The position numbers and the translations under genes were made by a program. A DNA stretch of 64,000 nucleotides from UBA2040 sp002384725 (GTDB lineage: Bacteria; Bacteroidota; Bacteroidia; Flavobacteriales_D; Crocinitomicaceae). Position 1 is the first letter of the stretch. Every line of letters starts with the position of its first letter. Below are positions 1-6,861 of this stretch, one piece after another. Location: the NCBI GenBank assembly GCA_963926475.1, contig CAWUXE010000003.1, positions 1 through 64,000 on the forward strand, in the 5' to 3' direction. The notes beneath the pieces were generated by a model. It was given only the letters and a program-made list of their open reading frames with translations. It had not been told where the DNA came from and ran no database searches.

Positions 1-115
1 CAACGAGATTCTCGAAGAACCCAACTTTGAAAGAGCTGTCAACAAAGTCCACCCGAACAGAATCGTATGTGATTGGATGTTCAAGTAAAAACTGGTCGAT
101 GTCTTGTTGTTTCAT
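1..115 (-). CDS. Hypothetical protein, N-terminal part only
   Basis: An ATG on the minus strand at 115-113 opens a frame that runs off the left edge of the window with no stop; 38 codons are visible, beginning MKQQDIDQFLLEHP. I do not recognise the family. The start is preceded, a little over 20 bases upstream, by a CGTTGTGC motif that also lies upstream of the lipoprotein gene at 3493, so it seems to belong to the same set of spaced accessory genes. The function is unknown. Too little is visible to judge length or domains. Confidence 0.5.
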   Translation of the reverse strand, partial: MKQQDIDQFLLEHPITYDSVRVDFVDSSFKVGFFENLV

Positions 116-135
116 AATTGTCTGCTTTTAATGTT

Positions 136-153
136 GCACAACGGTTAGTTTAG
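136..153 (-). repeat. Cassette-type end motif (CTAAACTAACCGTTGTGC)
   Basis: On the minus strand this reads CTAAACTAACCGTTGTGC and lies about 20 bases before the ATG of the partial gene at 1-115. The CGTTGTGC end is identical to that of the hairpin element at 3423-3473, which also precedes a gene. No clear stem partner is visible here, so this is at best a half element. Confidence 0.35.
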
Positions 154-194
154 GGTGCTGGAATTAGAGTAGGGGGTAAGATATGGGACTTTGA

Positions 195-605
195 CTATTC
201 CCCATACCCTTCAACATACTCATAAAAATCCTCTTTCATTGATTCTAAATTATCATAATAAACAACCTCTTTAGCCTCTGTATTGTAGATATACCCTAAG
301 TTAATTTTTTTATTAAACTTAAATTCTACTAAGGTATCACCAAATATTCCAGTAAATTGATCCTCATCGTCATCAAAATATCCATAATTATAAAAATCAT
401 AAAAAAATACACTTTCGAGTTTTTTAACAGTGAAACCACTGAAATCGACTAACGATTCTGTTGAATTTTTCTTTATTTCATTTAACGCATTTAATTCTTC
501 TTTTGAAAATTCATATAGAAGGAAATTCTCCCACAATGAATTTTTATCTTCCATTTCAGAATTAAATAACCCTTCTAATAAATCATGTATTGTAATTTCA
601 CTCAT
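195..605 (-). CDS. Hypothetical acidic protein (136 aa)
   Basis: Complete small frame with an ATG start, very rich in Glu, Asp, Phe and Tyr, with no signal peptide or membrane segment. The acidic, aromatic-rich composition and the many beta-prone stretches (for example GYIYNTEAKEVVYYDN) recall small immunity-type or SMI1/KNR4-like proteins, but no diagnostic motif is visible and I do not assign it. It lies alone between the partial gene at the left edge and the beta-barrel lipoprotein at 850, in the accessory part of the window. Its AT-rich codon use resembles the neighbouring hypothetical genes at 2239 and 3493 more than the housekeeping genes further right. Confidence 0.6.
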   Translation of the reverse strand: MSEITIHDLLEGLFNSEMEDKNSLWENFLLYEFSKEELNALNEIKKNSTESLVDFSGFTVKKLESVFFYDFYNYGYFDDDEDQFTGIFGDTLVEFKFNKKINLGYIYNTEAKEVVYYDNLESMKEDFYEYVEGYGE

Positions 606-782
606 TACTTTTTTATATCACTTAGTTTGATTGTTCAATGACACAATAATAATCAACCCAAAACTTTTTTTTAATAAAGTTTTTCTTGGACTTTAATCCA
701 AAGAGAAATCTTAGTAGATAGACATTATTATGGCAAATGCCATTTGGATAAAGCATTGATATAGAACAGACGGCTAACAAAA

Positions 783-807
783 AAAGCTCCGCAATCTGCA
801 GAGCTTT
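783..807 (-). terminator. Rho-independent terminator after the gene at 850
   Basis: AAAGCTC (783-789) pairs with GAGCTTT (801-807), with a short inner GC/GC extension. On the minus strand the stem is followed by seven T (776-782), the correct side for ending transcription of the minus-strand gene whose stop lies at 850. Confidence 0.75.
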
Positions 808-849
808 ATTTGTTTATTACCGGTCAATAGTTAGTTTTTCGTAATTTTA

Positions 850-1890
850 TTAGAACCGTAATTTTATACCTAAGGCAAAATTCACTAATGAGATTTCACT
901 AAGGTCAAAATCGCTTTTGACATCATCACCAGCTGTAATCTCGTCACTTGAAAGCTTTAAAAGATTTAAATTAGCAAAACCCTTTCCAAAAACTTGGATA
1001 TTCCTAAATATAACATAATCAACTCCTATCCCTGCTCTTATACCTATGGTGTTGAGACCGTTTAAAAGATAATTACCTGTAGGAAGATTTTGGATGTCTA
1101 TTTGCTCGTCTAGCTTAAGCATCCCATAGTTCAAACCACCAAATATATTTGAAGAAATTCTTTTATTTAGTTCAGCTCTATATCCAGCACCTAGACTAAT
1201 TGAGCTCATATTGAATGTAAAAGGTCCACCCCCCCAAGGAAGCTGAGCTTTTGTACCATTGTCGTAAGTGACATCCACACCTAATGGCTGTTCATCGGTA
1301 TTGTAGCTCTCAACTGAACCGTAATACCATATCCCATTACTTACTTCAGGAAAGTAACCTATTTCAATGCCACTATAGCTTCCACTACCTAATGACAAAA
1401 ACACCTCAGACCCGTTTACAGTAGACTCGTCTTTATAAGTATATTCGTCACGTTTAATATCAAAATTCATTTTGTTATAGTCATAAACAGTTTCTGATAA
1501 AATATCATTTTGTTCAATTTTTTTGATAGTGGCTGGAAATCCTGAAACCTCATATTGAATCTTTGTTATGTTTGAATTTTCTACGGTAGTTACCTTCTTA
1601 TAAACAGGATTAATTATAATATCACAATTATGTTCGTCCATAAATTTAGCTTGTGCATTTTGTTTAATCTCGCTCATATTTAAATTCAAATCAGCTAAAT
1701 ACGAAGTAGTTTTTTTCTCTTGAGATATATCCAAGTCTGCGACCAATGGCTTTATCAATACATCAGGAGTGTTTATGTTTATTTCTGGTGATTTTTGATT
1801 TCGCTCCCCAATCACACGTGTCTGAGTTCTGCAAGATGATGATAATACCAGTAGAAATCCGGTAATTAGTAATACATTTAATTGTTTCAT
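850..1890 (-). CDS. Outer-membrane beta-barrel lipoprotein, hypothetical
   Basis: The N-terminus has a lipoprotein signal (hydrophobic stretch then LSSSCRTQ, with the lipobox Cys near residue 20). About 110 residues of soluble periplasmic sequence follow, then from about residue 160 to the end alternating hydrophobic/glycine-rich strands (SLGSGSYSGIEIGYFPEV, GAGYRAEL) that finish in LGIKLRF, the terminal aromatic residue expected of an outer-membrane barrel. It is therefore probably an outer-membrane protein of an OmpW/opacity-like barrel class, but I cannot name a family. Single gene with its own terminator at 783-807. The start is the only ATG before the signal peptide. Confidence 0.7.
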   Translation of the reverse strand: MKQLNVLLITGFLLVLSSSCRTQTRVIGERNQKSPEININTPDVLIKPLVADLDISQEKKTTSYLADLNLNMSEIKQNAQAKFMDEHNCDIIINPVYKKVTTVENSNITKIQYEVSGFPATIKKIEQNDILSETVYDYNKMNFDIKRDEYTYKDESTVNGSEVFLSLGSGSYSGIEIGYFPEVSNGIWYYGSVESYNTDEQPLGVDVTYDNGTKAQLPWGGGPFTFNMSSISLGAGYRAELNKRISSNIFGGLNYGMLKLDEQIDIQNLPTGNYLLNGLNTIGIRAGIGVDYVIFRNIQVFGKGFANLNLLKLSSDEITAGDDVKSDFDLSEISLVNFALGIKLRF

Positions 1891-2172
1891 TTTTAGTTTT
1901 ATTTTTAGTTGGAAGTCGAAAATAATAAATTTATTTCATACAACAGCCCATACGTAGCCCATTTTTTCTCGTTACCCCCTGACCCGATTTTAGCAACCTA
2001 AACAAAACGTAGTGTACATCTCGGTTAAAAAGCGATACAAAACAGTCCTTTGGATTTAGTGTAAGAAAAGCATATTTTTGAGAACACGATATGAGAATAA
2101 ACGTACCCACTCACCGATTAATGCTTTTTAACTATATCAATGAACTAATTCAAAGTTGTGTAGATAGTAAAA
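1891..2172. other. Non-coding stretch between divergent genes
   Basis: AT-rich intergenic DNA between the minus-strand barrel lipoprotein and the plus-strand gene at 2239. No frame with coding character and no tRNA-like fold was seen. A hairpin element occupies its right end (separate entry). Confidence 0.5.
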
Positions 2173-2217
2173 ATAGACGCATGTTTTGTGGTGAGTTGCG
2201 TCTATACTAATGTTAGC
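2173..2217 (+). repeat. Hairpin element ending in GTTAGC (attC-like)
   Basis: A perfect 9-bp stem, ATAGACGCA (2173-2181) with TGCGTCTAT (2197-2205), has a 15-base loop and is followed by ACTAATGTTAGC. The element ends 21 bases before the ATG at 2239. The layout matches the elements at 3423-3473 and 4043-4107, although the left GCTAAC end is not seen here. Confidence 0.5.
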
Positions 2218-2238
2218 AGTAATGAGAAAACAACACTA

Positions 2239-3402
2239 ATGAAAAATAAAATAACGCTGTCTTTAGTCCTTTCACTTAGCTTGAGTTTGAGCCCTACTTT
2301 TGGGCAAAACTCTGACAATGATAATAAGATTGATGTCAATAGCAGCGAGAGTTATGATTCAATTGAAAGAAAAAACACATTTGACCTTCGATTAGATAGT
2401 TTAGTAGGTAAAAGAGGAGAAAACAGGTTTATACTTCGTTGGAACTATGAAAAAAACAAAATCACAGAAGAAGTTTTTGCAAAAGTTGACAACAGCACCA
2501 GTCCTATGGAGAAAACTATACGTATTTATAACGACAGAGGCTTAATTAACCTAGAGTTCAAATACACTTGGAAGGAAGAGCTAAGTAAGTATCAACCTAA
2601 AGCAGTTATGAATGGTTCAAAAACCGAATTTATTTACGATGATAATGGGAATAATTTGTTTCAATATCAATATTTCTGGAGTACTGATAAAGAGACTTAC
2701 TTACCCTACGACAAGGAAGAATTTAAATATGATGAGCAAGGAAGAAAAATATTACGCTTGTGGTATACTTGGAATTCAGAATTAGAAAAATTTGATACTA
2801 ATTCAAAAACTGAATACAAATATGATTTAGCAGGTAAAATCATAGAAAGTTATTGGTACGATTATAAATCTTACAAAAATGATTATCGTGATGAATTCTT
2901 TTTGGAAACAAAATATACATTCACTTACAGTGTATTATTAGATGAACAGTATATAAAAGTTTATAGATGGGATAATGATTTAAGAAAGATGAAACTATCA
3001 AATAACGAAGAAGTAAGGTACAGCTTTAAAGAGAATGAAAAATTTTCTCAGAAAAATCACTTCTGGTTAGCAGAAGTTTTAAAAAATAAACACGAAAATA
3101 AAAGAGTTATATATGCTCCGAACTTAATTAAGCTGTGTGAAAATGACATTTCAACTGCTAGAATTTCGTCAAATCGAGAATATAGATATGATAACTATGG
3201 TATATGTATTTTATACAATCAGTTCTCAGTGAACAAAGTAACTAATACAAGTTATAAAAGTAATGTTAGAGCCCGTAAGTCGCTTATTGATGATAAAAAA
3301 AATCTAATTTATCATTATACAGATTCAGATTATGATTTAGATTTTCACAATTGGGAAATAGACAGAGAATGGATAGAGTATTATTCAAAAATTGAAAAGT
3401 AA
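2239..3402 (+). CDS. Secreted repeat protein with YD/G-type units, hypothetical
   Basis: I place the start at the ATG at 2239, because it gives a clean signal peptide (MKNKITLSLVLSLSLSLS then PTFGQ); an upstream ATG at 2188 would add 17 residues with no signal character and would begin inside the hairpin element. The mature part has several units of about 40 residues built on a YDxxGN/YDxxGK turn followed by aromatic strands ending in W (FIYDDNGNNLFQYQYFW, FKYDEQGRKILRLWYTW, YKYDLAGKIIESYWYD). They look like RHS/YD-type or YwqK-like beta repeats but do not match a family I can name. There is no T9SS sorting domain at the C-terminus, so it is probably periplasmic or surface-retained by other means. 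Function unknown; it lies between two hairpin elements. Confidence 0.65.
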   Translation: MKNKITLSLVLSLSLSLSPTFGQNSDNDNKIDVNSSESYDSIERKNTFDLRLDSLVGKRGENRFILRWNYEKNKITEEVFAKVDNSTSPMEKTIRIYNDRGLINLEFKYTWKEELSKYQPKAVMNGSKTEFIYDDNGNNLFQYQYFWSTDKETYLPYDKEEFKYDEQGRKILRLWYTWNSELEKFDTNSKTEYKYDLAGKIIESYWYDYKSYKNDYRDEFFLETKYTFTYSVLLDEQYIKVYRWDNDLRKMKLSNNEEVRYSFKENEKFSQKNHFWLAEVLKNKHENKRVIYAPNLIKLCENDISTARISSNREYRYDNYGICILYNQFSVNKVTNTSYKSNVRARKSLIDDKKNLIYHYTDSDYDLDFHNWEIDREWIEYYSKIEK

Positions 3403-3422
3403 ATTGGGAATAGAAAAAAACT

Positions 3423-3473
3423 GCTAACAAAACCTAAACTGCATTAAAACGCAGTTTAGCCAAAACGTTGTGC
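3423..3473 (+). repeat. Hairpin element GCTAAC ... CGTTGTGC (attC-like)
   Basis: GCTAAC (3423-3428) is followed by a perfect 9-bp stem, CTAAACTGC (3434-3442) with GCAGTTTAG (3451-3459), an 8-base loop, and CGTTGTGC (3466-3473). The element lies between the stop at 3402 and the ATG at 3493. Its AAC...GTT ends and stem-loop core resemble integron attC sites, though the ends do not meet the strict GTTRRRY consensus. There is no T-run, so it is not a typical terminator. Confidence 0.55.
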
Positions 3474-3492
3474 TTCATTAGATAAAACACAT

Positions 3493-3927
3493 ATGAATAA
3501 AATAAATATATTTTTCCTTGTTCTTGTAATAATATCTGCAAGCTGTAATTCAGTAGAAAAGAAGAATATTCTACGAATAAATAAAAGTTTTGAAAAAGGT
3601 TGGAAGCTTGAATATCAGTCTAGAGAAGAATCTTCTAATCTACGTGATGTTTGGAGTATGTCTGACTATTTTATCGATAATCAAACGTCAGAAATATTAT
3701 ATCTAGAGGAAGTTCGGTATTTGGATGAAATGCAATATTTAGACAACATCTTTAATCCAAGTTCAGAAAATAATCCATCTAAAATAATAAAAATAAAACC
3801 GGGTATAAACTATCAGTTACCCATAATTCGGGGTATGGGGGATATCTACATTCTTAGAAATCCACCAGAAAAAACAAACACATTTAAAGGTGAAAAAGAG
3901 ATATCTAAATGGCATTTACACTATTAA
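3493..3927 (+). CDS. Small lipoprotein, hypothetical
   Basis: 144 residues with a lipoprotein signal peptide (MNKINIFFLVLVIISASCNS; the lipobox Cys is residue 18). The rest is a charged, beta-rich domain with an ILYLEEVRYLDEMQYLDN stretch and no recognised motif. Lipidation would place it at the inner or outer membrane facing the periplasm. It lies between the hairpin element at 3423-3473 and a compact element at 3978, and so reads as one unit of a cassette-like series. The ATG start at 3493 is the only one that includes the signal peptide. Function unknown. Confidence 0.6.
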   Translation: MNKINIFFLVLVIISASCNSVEKKNILRINKSFEKGWKLEYQSREESSNLRDVWSMSDYFIDNQTSEILYLEEVRYLDEMQYLDNIFNPSSENNPSKIIKIKPGINYQLPIIRGMGDIYILRNPPEKTNTFKGEKEISKWHLHY

Positions 3928-3977
3928 TGTTTCCAAAATTTAATTAAATATTTAACATATTGGTCAAAAAATAAAAA

Positions 3978-3997
3978 CTAACAAAGAGTTATATGGC
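3978..3997 (+). repeat. Compact cassette-end pair CTAAC ... GTTATATGGC
   Basis: CTAACAAAGAGTTATATGGC carries the left (CTAAC) and right (GTTAnGGC-like) motifs of the hairpin elements with no stem between them. It could be a collapsed or empty element, or chance in AT-rich DNA. Confidence 0.25.
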
Positions 3998-4042
3998 AAA
4001 AGATGAACGGATAAAAATCTAATTAATTAGACTTTTATTATT

Positions 4043-4107
4043 GCTAACGAATTGCCTACTCCCCTCTCAAAAGGTATATATCTATAGTAGGCAGATATAG
4101 TTATGGC
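4043..4107 (+). repeat. Hairpin element GCTAAC ... GTTATGGC (attC-like)
   Basis: GCTAAC (4043-4048) is followed by a perfect 8-bp stem, TGCCTACT (4053-4060) with AGTAGGCA (4086-4093), a 25-base loop, and GTTATGGC (4100-4107). The right end overlaps the ATG of the truncated frame at 4103. It has the same architecture as the element at 3423-3473 but an unrelated stem sequence, as expected of attC-like sites. Confidence 0.5.
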
Positions 4108-4174
4108 AAATAACACTGGAATCAAGTACGGGGGCAGACAAAAAGGAACAGCAAGGCTTTTACAGACCTTTTAG
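4103..4174 (+). pseudogene. Truncated GGRxKGT N-terminus (phage small-protein-like)
   Basis: ATG at 4103 encodes 23 residues, MANNTGIKYGGRQKGTARLL then a short tail and TAG at 4172-4174. The NNTGIKYGGRQKGT segment matches my memory of the N-terminus of small Bacteroidota phage or terminase-like proteins whose N-terminus reads GGRxKGTPN. Here the frame departs from that pattern right after GT and stops, so it looks like a 5' fragment left after deletion. It sits on the right end of a hairpin element. Confidence 0.4.
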
Positions 4175-4187
4175 AGGGCAAAAGTTT

Positions 4188-4430
4188 TCAGAGTAGGCTA
4201 TTAATATTTAACGGAGTCTTATAAAGACTTAGTTGATTTGACATCGGTAAGGTAATATCGACTATTCTATTTTCATTAGGTAGATACCATACTTCGACAT
4301 AGAATCCATTGACAAGATATAGGCTTATAGTTTGTCCATAGTAACCTCTAGTATCAACAAATGAATCTTTTTGAAAAACAAGGTCGGCTTTCTCATCGAG
4401 TGATAAACTATTAAAAGCGTCTTTATGCAT
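4188..4430 (-). CDS. Small conserved Bacteroidota hypothetical protein (80 aa)
   Basis: I choose the ATG at 4430 because an AGAGGA ribosome-binding site lies about 10 bases upstream; a GTG six bases earlier is possible. The sequence (FNSLSLDEKADLVFQKDSF, then YYGQTISLYLVNGFYVEVWY, then NRIVDI) has the pattern of a small uncharacterised family I recall from many Bacteroidota, in which residues between YY and VE(V/I)xY are conserved. No membrane segment or catalytic motif is visible. It starts 14 bases after the stop of the endonuclease I gene and is probably co-transcribed with it. Function unknown. Confidence 0.65.
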   Translation of the reverse strand: MHKDAFNSLSLDEKADLVFQKDSFVDTRGYYGQTISLYLVNGFYVEVWYLPNENRIVDITLPMSNQLSLYKTPLNINSLL

Positions 4431-4444
4431 TAGCACTATCCTCT

Positions 4445-5527
4445 TTATATTTTGAGCACCCTAAAGTGCTGTTTAAACTCATCTCCTATGCTGATGAAAT
4501 ACATTCCATCTGGCAGACCTTCTAGATTTATTTCTGTGTCTTCTCCTTTAATCACATCAGACAATACTTCTACTCCTGTGCTAGTGTATATCGTAATGTT
4601 TTCTTGTATTAAGTTAGTTGTTGCCTTAATACGTATTGTACTTGTAGTAGGATTGGGATAAATCGTAAATTCAATATTAGGATACTTGTAAATACTGGCA
4701 CTGTTACTTGTATCCACCAGTGTTGGCATCCAAGTAAAGCCAATACTATCACCCCATAAATATTCAGCTAATTCAGGATGGTCAATAAAAGGATTGCGGT
4801 TATGCTGATAAAAGCTGTCGATAATGTTATTTCTATTACGTTCCCAGTCACTAACGCCATCAATCGTATTCCAATGAAGAAGTGTATTTAAGCGAGCTTG
4901 TAAGGGACTTTGGTCAGTATTGTTAAGTAATGTATTAGTCAACTCTAAATCAGGCTCAGAGCCTTCTCCTTCATATCTGACAGCCATATAAAATAGCATT
5001 CGTGCCACATCTCCTTTAACTGCGTCAGGTGGTTCAAATGTCCATAAATTCGCATCACGCTTAGACCCTGTATTGAAGCCATTATCTATGACATCTATGC
5101 AAGTAATGCACGTATCGAAATTTCTATTATTCCTTATGGAATTAACACTTACATCAACAGGTCTTAAATGATGTACATCAGTTCCTGCGCCGTTTCCTGT
5201 GCCGAAGTCTCCCCTTGATTTAGCCCATACGTGTTCACGACTCCATCCAGCAGCACTATTGTATTCTTGTGCCGCATCTACACTTCTACCTGAATATAGT
5301 AGGATTACATTATTTGCGTTTGCTGTATCTCTGTCGGTGTGCTTTAGGATATCCCATACATCTGTCGATGACGAAGTATACGTGAATTCTGTATGATTTT
5401 TGATTATTTGATTCAGTTCAAACTTCAATGAGTCATCGGACTTTTTATGAGCAAGTAGATAGTAATTACTGTCCTGTGCAGAAAGCGGGTTTGAGATGAG
5501 GAGTAAAGAGAATACAATGGTTTTCAC
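4445..5527 (-). CDS. Secreted endonuclease I family nuclease with T9SS domain
   Basis: Signal peptide (MKTIVFSLLLISNPLSAQ) followed by an endonuclease I/NucM-type domain from about residue 30 to 255. Diagnostic stretches are WDILKHTDRD near the start, SREHVWAKSRGDFG with the catalytic His, GTDVHHLRPVD, and the asparagine segment SVNSIRNNRNFD that supplies metal ligands. The family cleaves DNA and RNA non-specifically outside the cell. The last 75 or so residues (FTIYPNPTTSTIRI ... GLPDGMYFISIGDEFKQHF) are a type-A T9SS sorting domain, so the enzyme is secreted across or anchored to the outer membrane, probably for nutrient scavenging from DNA. It is followed closely by the small gene at 4188. 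Length is normal for the family plus the sorting domain. Confidence 0.9.
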   Translation of the reverse strand: MKTIVFSLLLISNPLSAQDSNYYLLAHKKSDDSLKFELNQIIKNHTEFTYTSSSTDVWDILKHTDRDTANANNVILLYSGRSVDAAQEYNSAAGWSREHVWAKSRGDFGTGNGAGTDVHHLRPVDVSVNSIRNNRNFDTCITCIDVIDNGFNTGSKRDANLWTFEPPDAVKGDVARMLFYMAVRYEGEGSEPDLELTNTLLNNTDQSPLQARLNTLLHWNTIDGVSDWERNRNNIIDSFYQHNRNPFIDHPELAEYLWGDSIGFTWMPTLVDTSNSASIYKYPNIEFTIYPNPTTSTIRIKATTNLIQENITIYTSTGVEVLSDVIKGEDTEINLEGLPDGMYFISIGDEFKQHFRVLKI

Positions 5528-5718
5528 GATGTAAAGATAATATTAAATCTAGGGTATTAACAATTGACTAGTTGACTAAACGAATTGAGTACCCTAAAGG
5601 AATTTACTAGTGCACTAATCAAAATCCTCTCCGTGCCTAAATAATTGGCGTAGATAGCTTCAGAGAAAACAAAACCGAAAACCGAAAAATTAAGCTGTTT
5701 ATCATTGGAAAGGAACAG

Positions 5719-5967
5719 TTGAATTGTGGAAAAAACGTGATTCAAATCAGTTTGAATAACCCTCAAAATAACACAATAATTTTGACCGCCTCGGATGCGT
5801 GGTTGTCGCGAATCTCTATTTCTCCATTAACATGGGAAATGACAATAAAATGTCCTACGGATGGGTGTTTTATTAGTATTTCAGGAAAAATGAAAGATAA
5901 AACTATTCAACGGCTCGATACTATTGATATTTTGGATTTATTGAATGATGATAATAAGGAGAAATAG
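5719..5967 (+). CDS. Possible small hypothetical protein, 5' end uncertain
   Basis: An 82-codon frame from a TTG at 5719 to a stop at 5965-5967. The frame stays open upstream to a stop at 5638-5640 and the upstream residues (FRENKTENRKIKLFIIGKEQ) look protein-like, so the gene may once have been longer; there is no ATG and no ribosome-binding site. The product is beta-rich (SLNNPQNNTIILTASDAWLS, MTIKCPTDGCFISISGK), without signal peptide or known motif. It sits between the endonuclease gene and a duplicated sorting-domain fragment, an area of rearrangement. I treat it as doubtful: a real small gene, or a 5'-truncated remnant. Confidence 0.3.
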   Translation: MNCGKNVIQISLNNPQNNTIILTASDAWLSRISISPLTWEMTIKCPTDGCFISISGKMKDKTIQRLDTIDILDLLNDDNKEK

Positions 5968-5971
5968 GATA

Positions 5972-6130
5972 TTAGGGTGATGGGCTTCTATAGCCATTTC
6001 CAGATTTGATATAATTCAGTTTTGTTTCTTTACCCAATGGATCAATTAGGGTGCAATTGTCGATGTTTTCGATTTCTATTTCGGTGATTTCAAACAAACG
6101 CTTTTTGGCAAAAAATGGTTTAAACCGTTT
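5972..6130 (-). pseudogene. Orphan T9SS sorting-domain fragment (partial duplicate)
   Basis: In the minus frame ending at 5972 the sequence reads NIDNCTLIDPLGKETKLNY then IKSGNGYR and stops. This is almost identical to the sorting domain of the SGNH hydrolase gene at 6862 (NIDNCTIIDPLGKETKLNY). At DNA level 6002-6073 and 6967-7038 agree at about 66 of 72 positions. The fragment has no start and an in-frame TAG at 6131-6133, and it lacks the C-terminal half of the domain. It is a partial duplication of the neighbouring gene's 3' part, now decaying. Confidence 0.75.
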
Positions 6131-6133
6131 CTA

Positions 6134-6589
6134 TTACGCCATTTCCGGCTCCATCGCTTTTTTCGACTTACGGTACGTAAAAGAGTTATAGATACTTCTT
6201 TTTGCGAAACGAACTTGTTTGTCTGAATTGATTAGTTTTTGGAACAAAGCAGGTGTAACACCGAAATACTCGTACACAGAACCGTCTGTAAATGTAATTT
6301 CAAGAAGCAAACCTTTGTGCTTGTAATTTTCAATGCCGCACTCAAGGATTGTTTTGTTGTACTCCTCTAAATTGGCTGCTTTGGTTTCTGGAGCAATACT
6401 CACTAAGAAATGGTAGGCATCGATTATAGTTTTGCCCATCTCTTCTGCTTCTTCTTTTTTTGCATCACCATCTTGAAATTTGTCTGGGTGCCATTCTTTT
6501 ACCAATCCACGGTAGGTTGTTTTCAATTCTTTCAGGTCTAATGCACCTGTTACGTTAAATAACGTTTTGTATTGATTAATTCTTTTCAT
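6134..6589 (-). CDS. J-domain protein with C-terminal KTSC domain
   Basis: I use the ATG at 6589 (MKRINQYKTLFN), because a TACTTTTG promoter box at 6650-6657 lies over the more upstream start. Residues 1-70 form a short J-domain-like helix set with the HPD signature (VKEWHPDKFQDG), the motif that stimulates Hsp70 ATPase. From about residue 85 to the end is a KTSC domain (LLLEITFTDGSVYEYFGVTP ... SIYNSFTYRK), a small domain of unknown role found with lysyl-tRNA synthetases and J proteins. It is probably a cytosolic co-chaperone working with the DnaK encoded at 46088, but the client is unknown. 151 residues. Confidence 0.8.
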   Translation of the reverse strand: MKRINQYKTLFNVTGALDLKELKTTYRGLVKEWHPDKFQDGDAKKEEAEEMGKTIIDAYHFLVSIAPETKAANLEEYNKTILECGIENYKHKGLLLEITFTDGSVYEYFGVTPALFQKLINSDKQVRFAKRSIYNSFTYRKSKKAMEPEMA

Positions 6590-6649
6590 ACCGTGTGTTT
6601 TTATAGTTGTAAAAGCCTTGTAATAGATGCTTTTGTTTTTTGCAGGGGA

Positions 6650-6657
6650 CAAAAGTA
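6650..6657 (-). promoter_or_regulatory. TACTTTTG -7 box for the J-domain gene
   Basis: Minus-strand TACTTTTG fits the Bacteroidota -7 consensus TAnnTTTG and lies about 60 bases upstream of the ATG at 6589. No good -33 TTG was found. Confidence 0.45.
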
Positions 6658-6713
6658 CGTGTTTAATCTGATACGGTAATTATTTATATGTTAAATGATA
6701 TTTGAATCGTCAA

Positions 6714-6756
6714 CGCGCTAGGGATAGAAGCAAACTACCGTGTAGTGCGGGTATGA
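6714..6756 (+). repeat. Candidate small intergenic structured element
   Basis: GCGCTAGGGATAGAAGC is followed by a small hairpin (ACTAC CGT GTAGT, 6734-6746) and GCGGGTATGAG. The layout AGGGATAGAAGC, hairpin, GCGGgTA recalls a short repeated intergenic element I have seen in Bacteroidota genomes, but only one copy is present here. Confidence 0.25.
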
Positions 6757-6861
6757 GTAATTGTTGGGATTTGGGTTTTATTTTATAGACAGATATCAAA
6801 TATCGATAGTGCTTTGGGTAGTTAAAAGACTATTTATACAGTTCGAGCAAGAACGAATGCG

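Noticed and set aside
5557..5766. Minus-strand 69-codon frame overlapping the possible gene at 5719
   Set aside because: No ribosome-binding site, no recognisable protein pattern; frame shadow.
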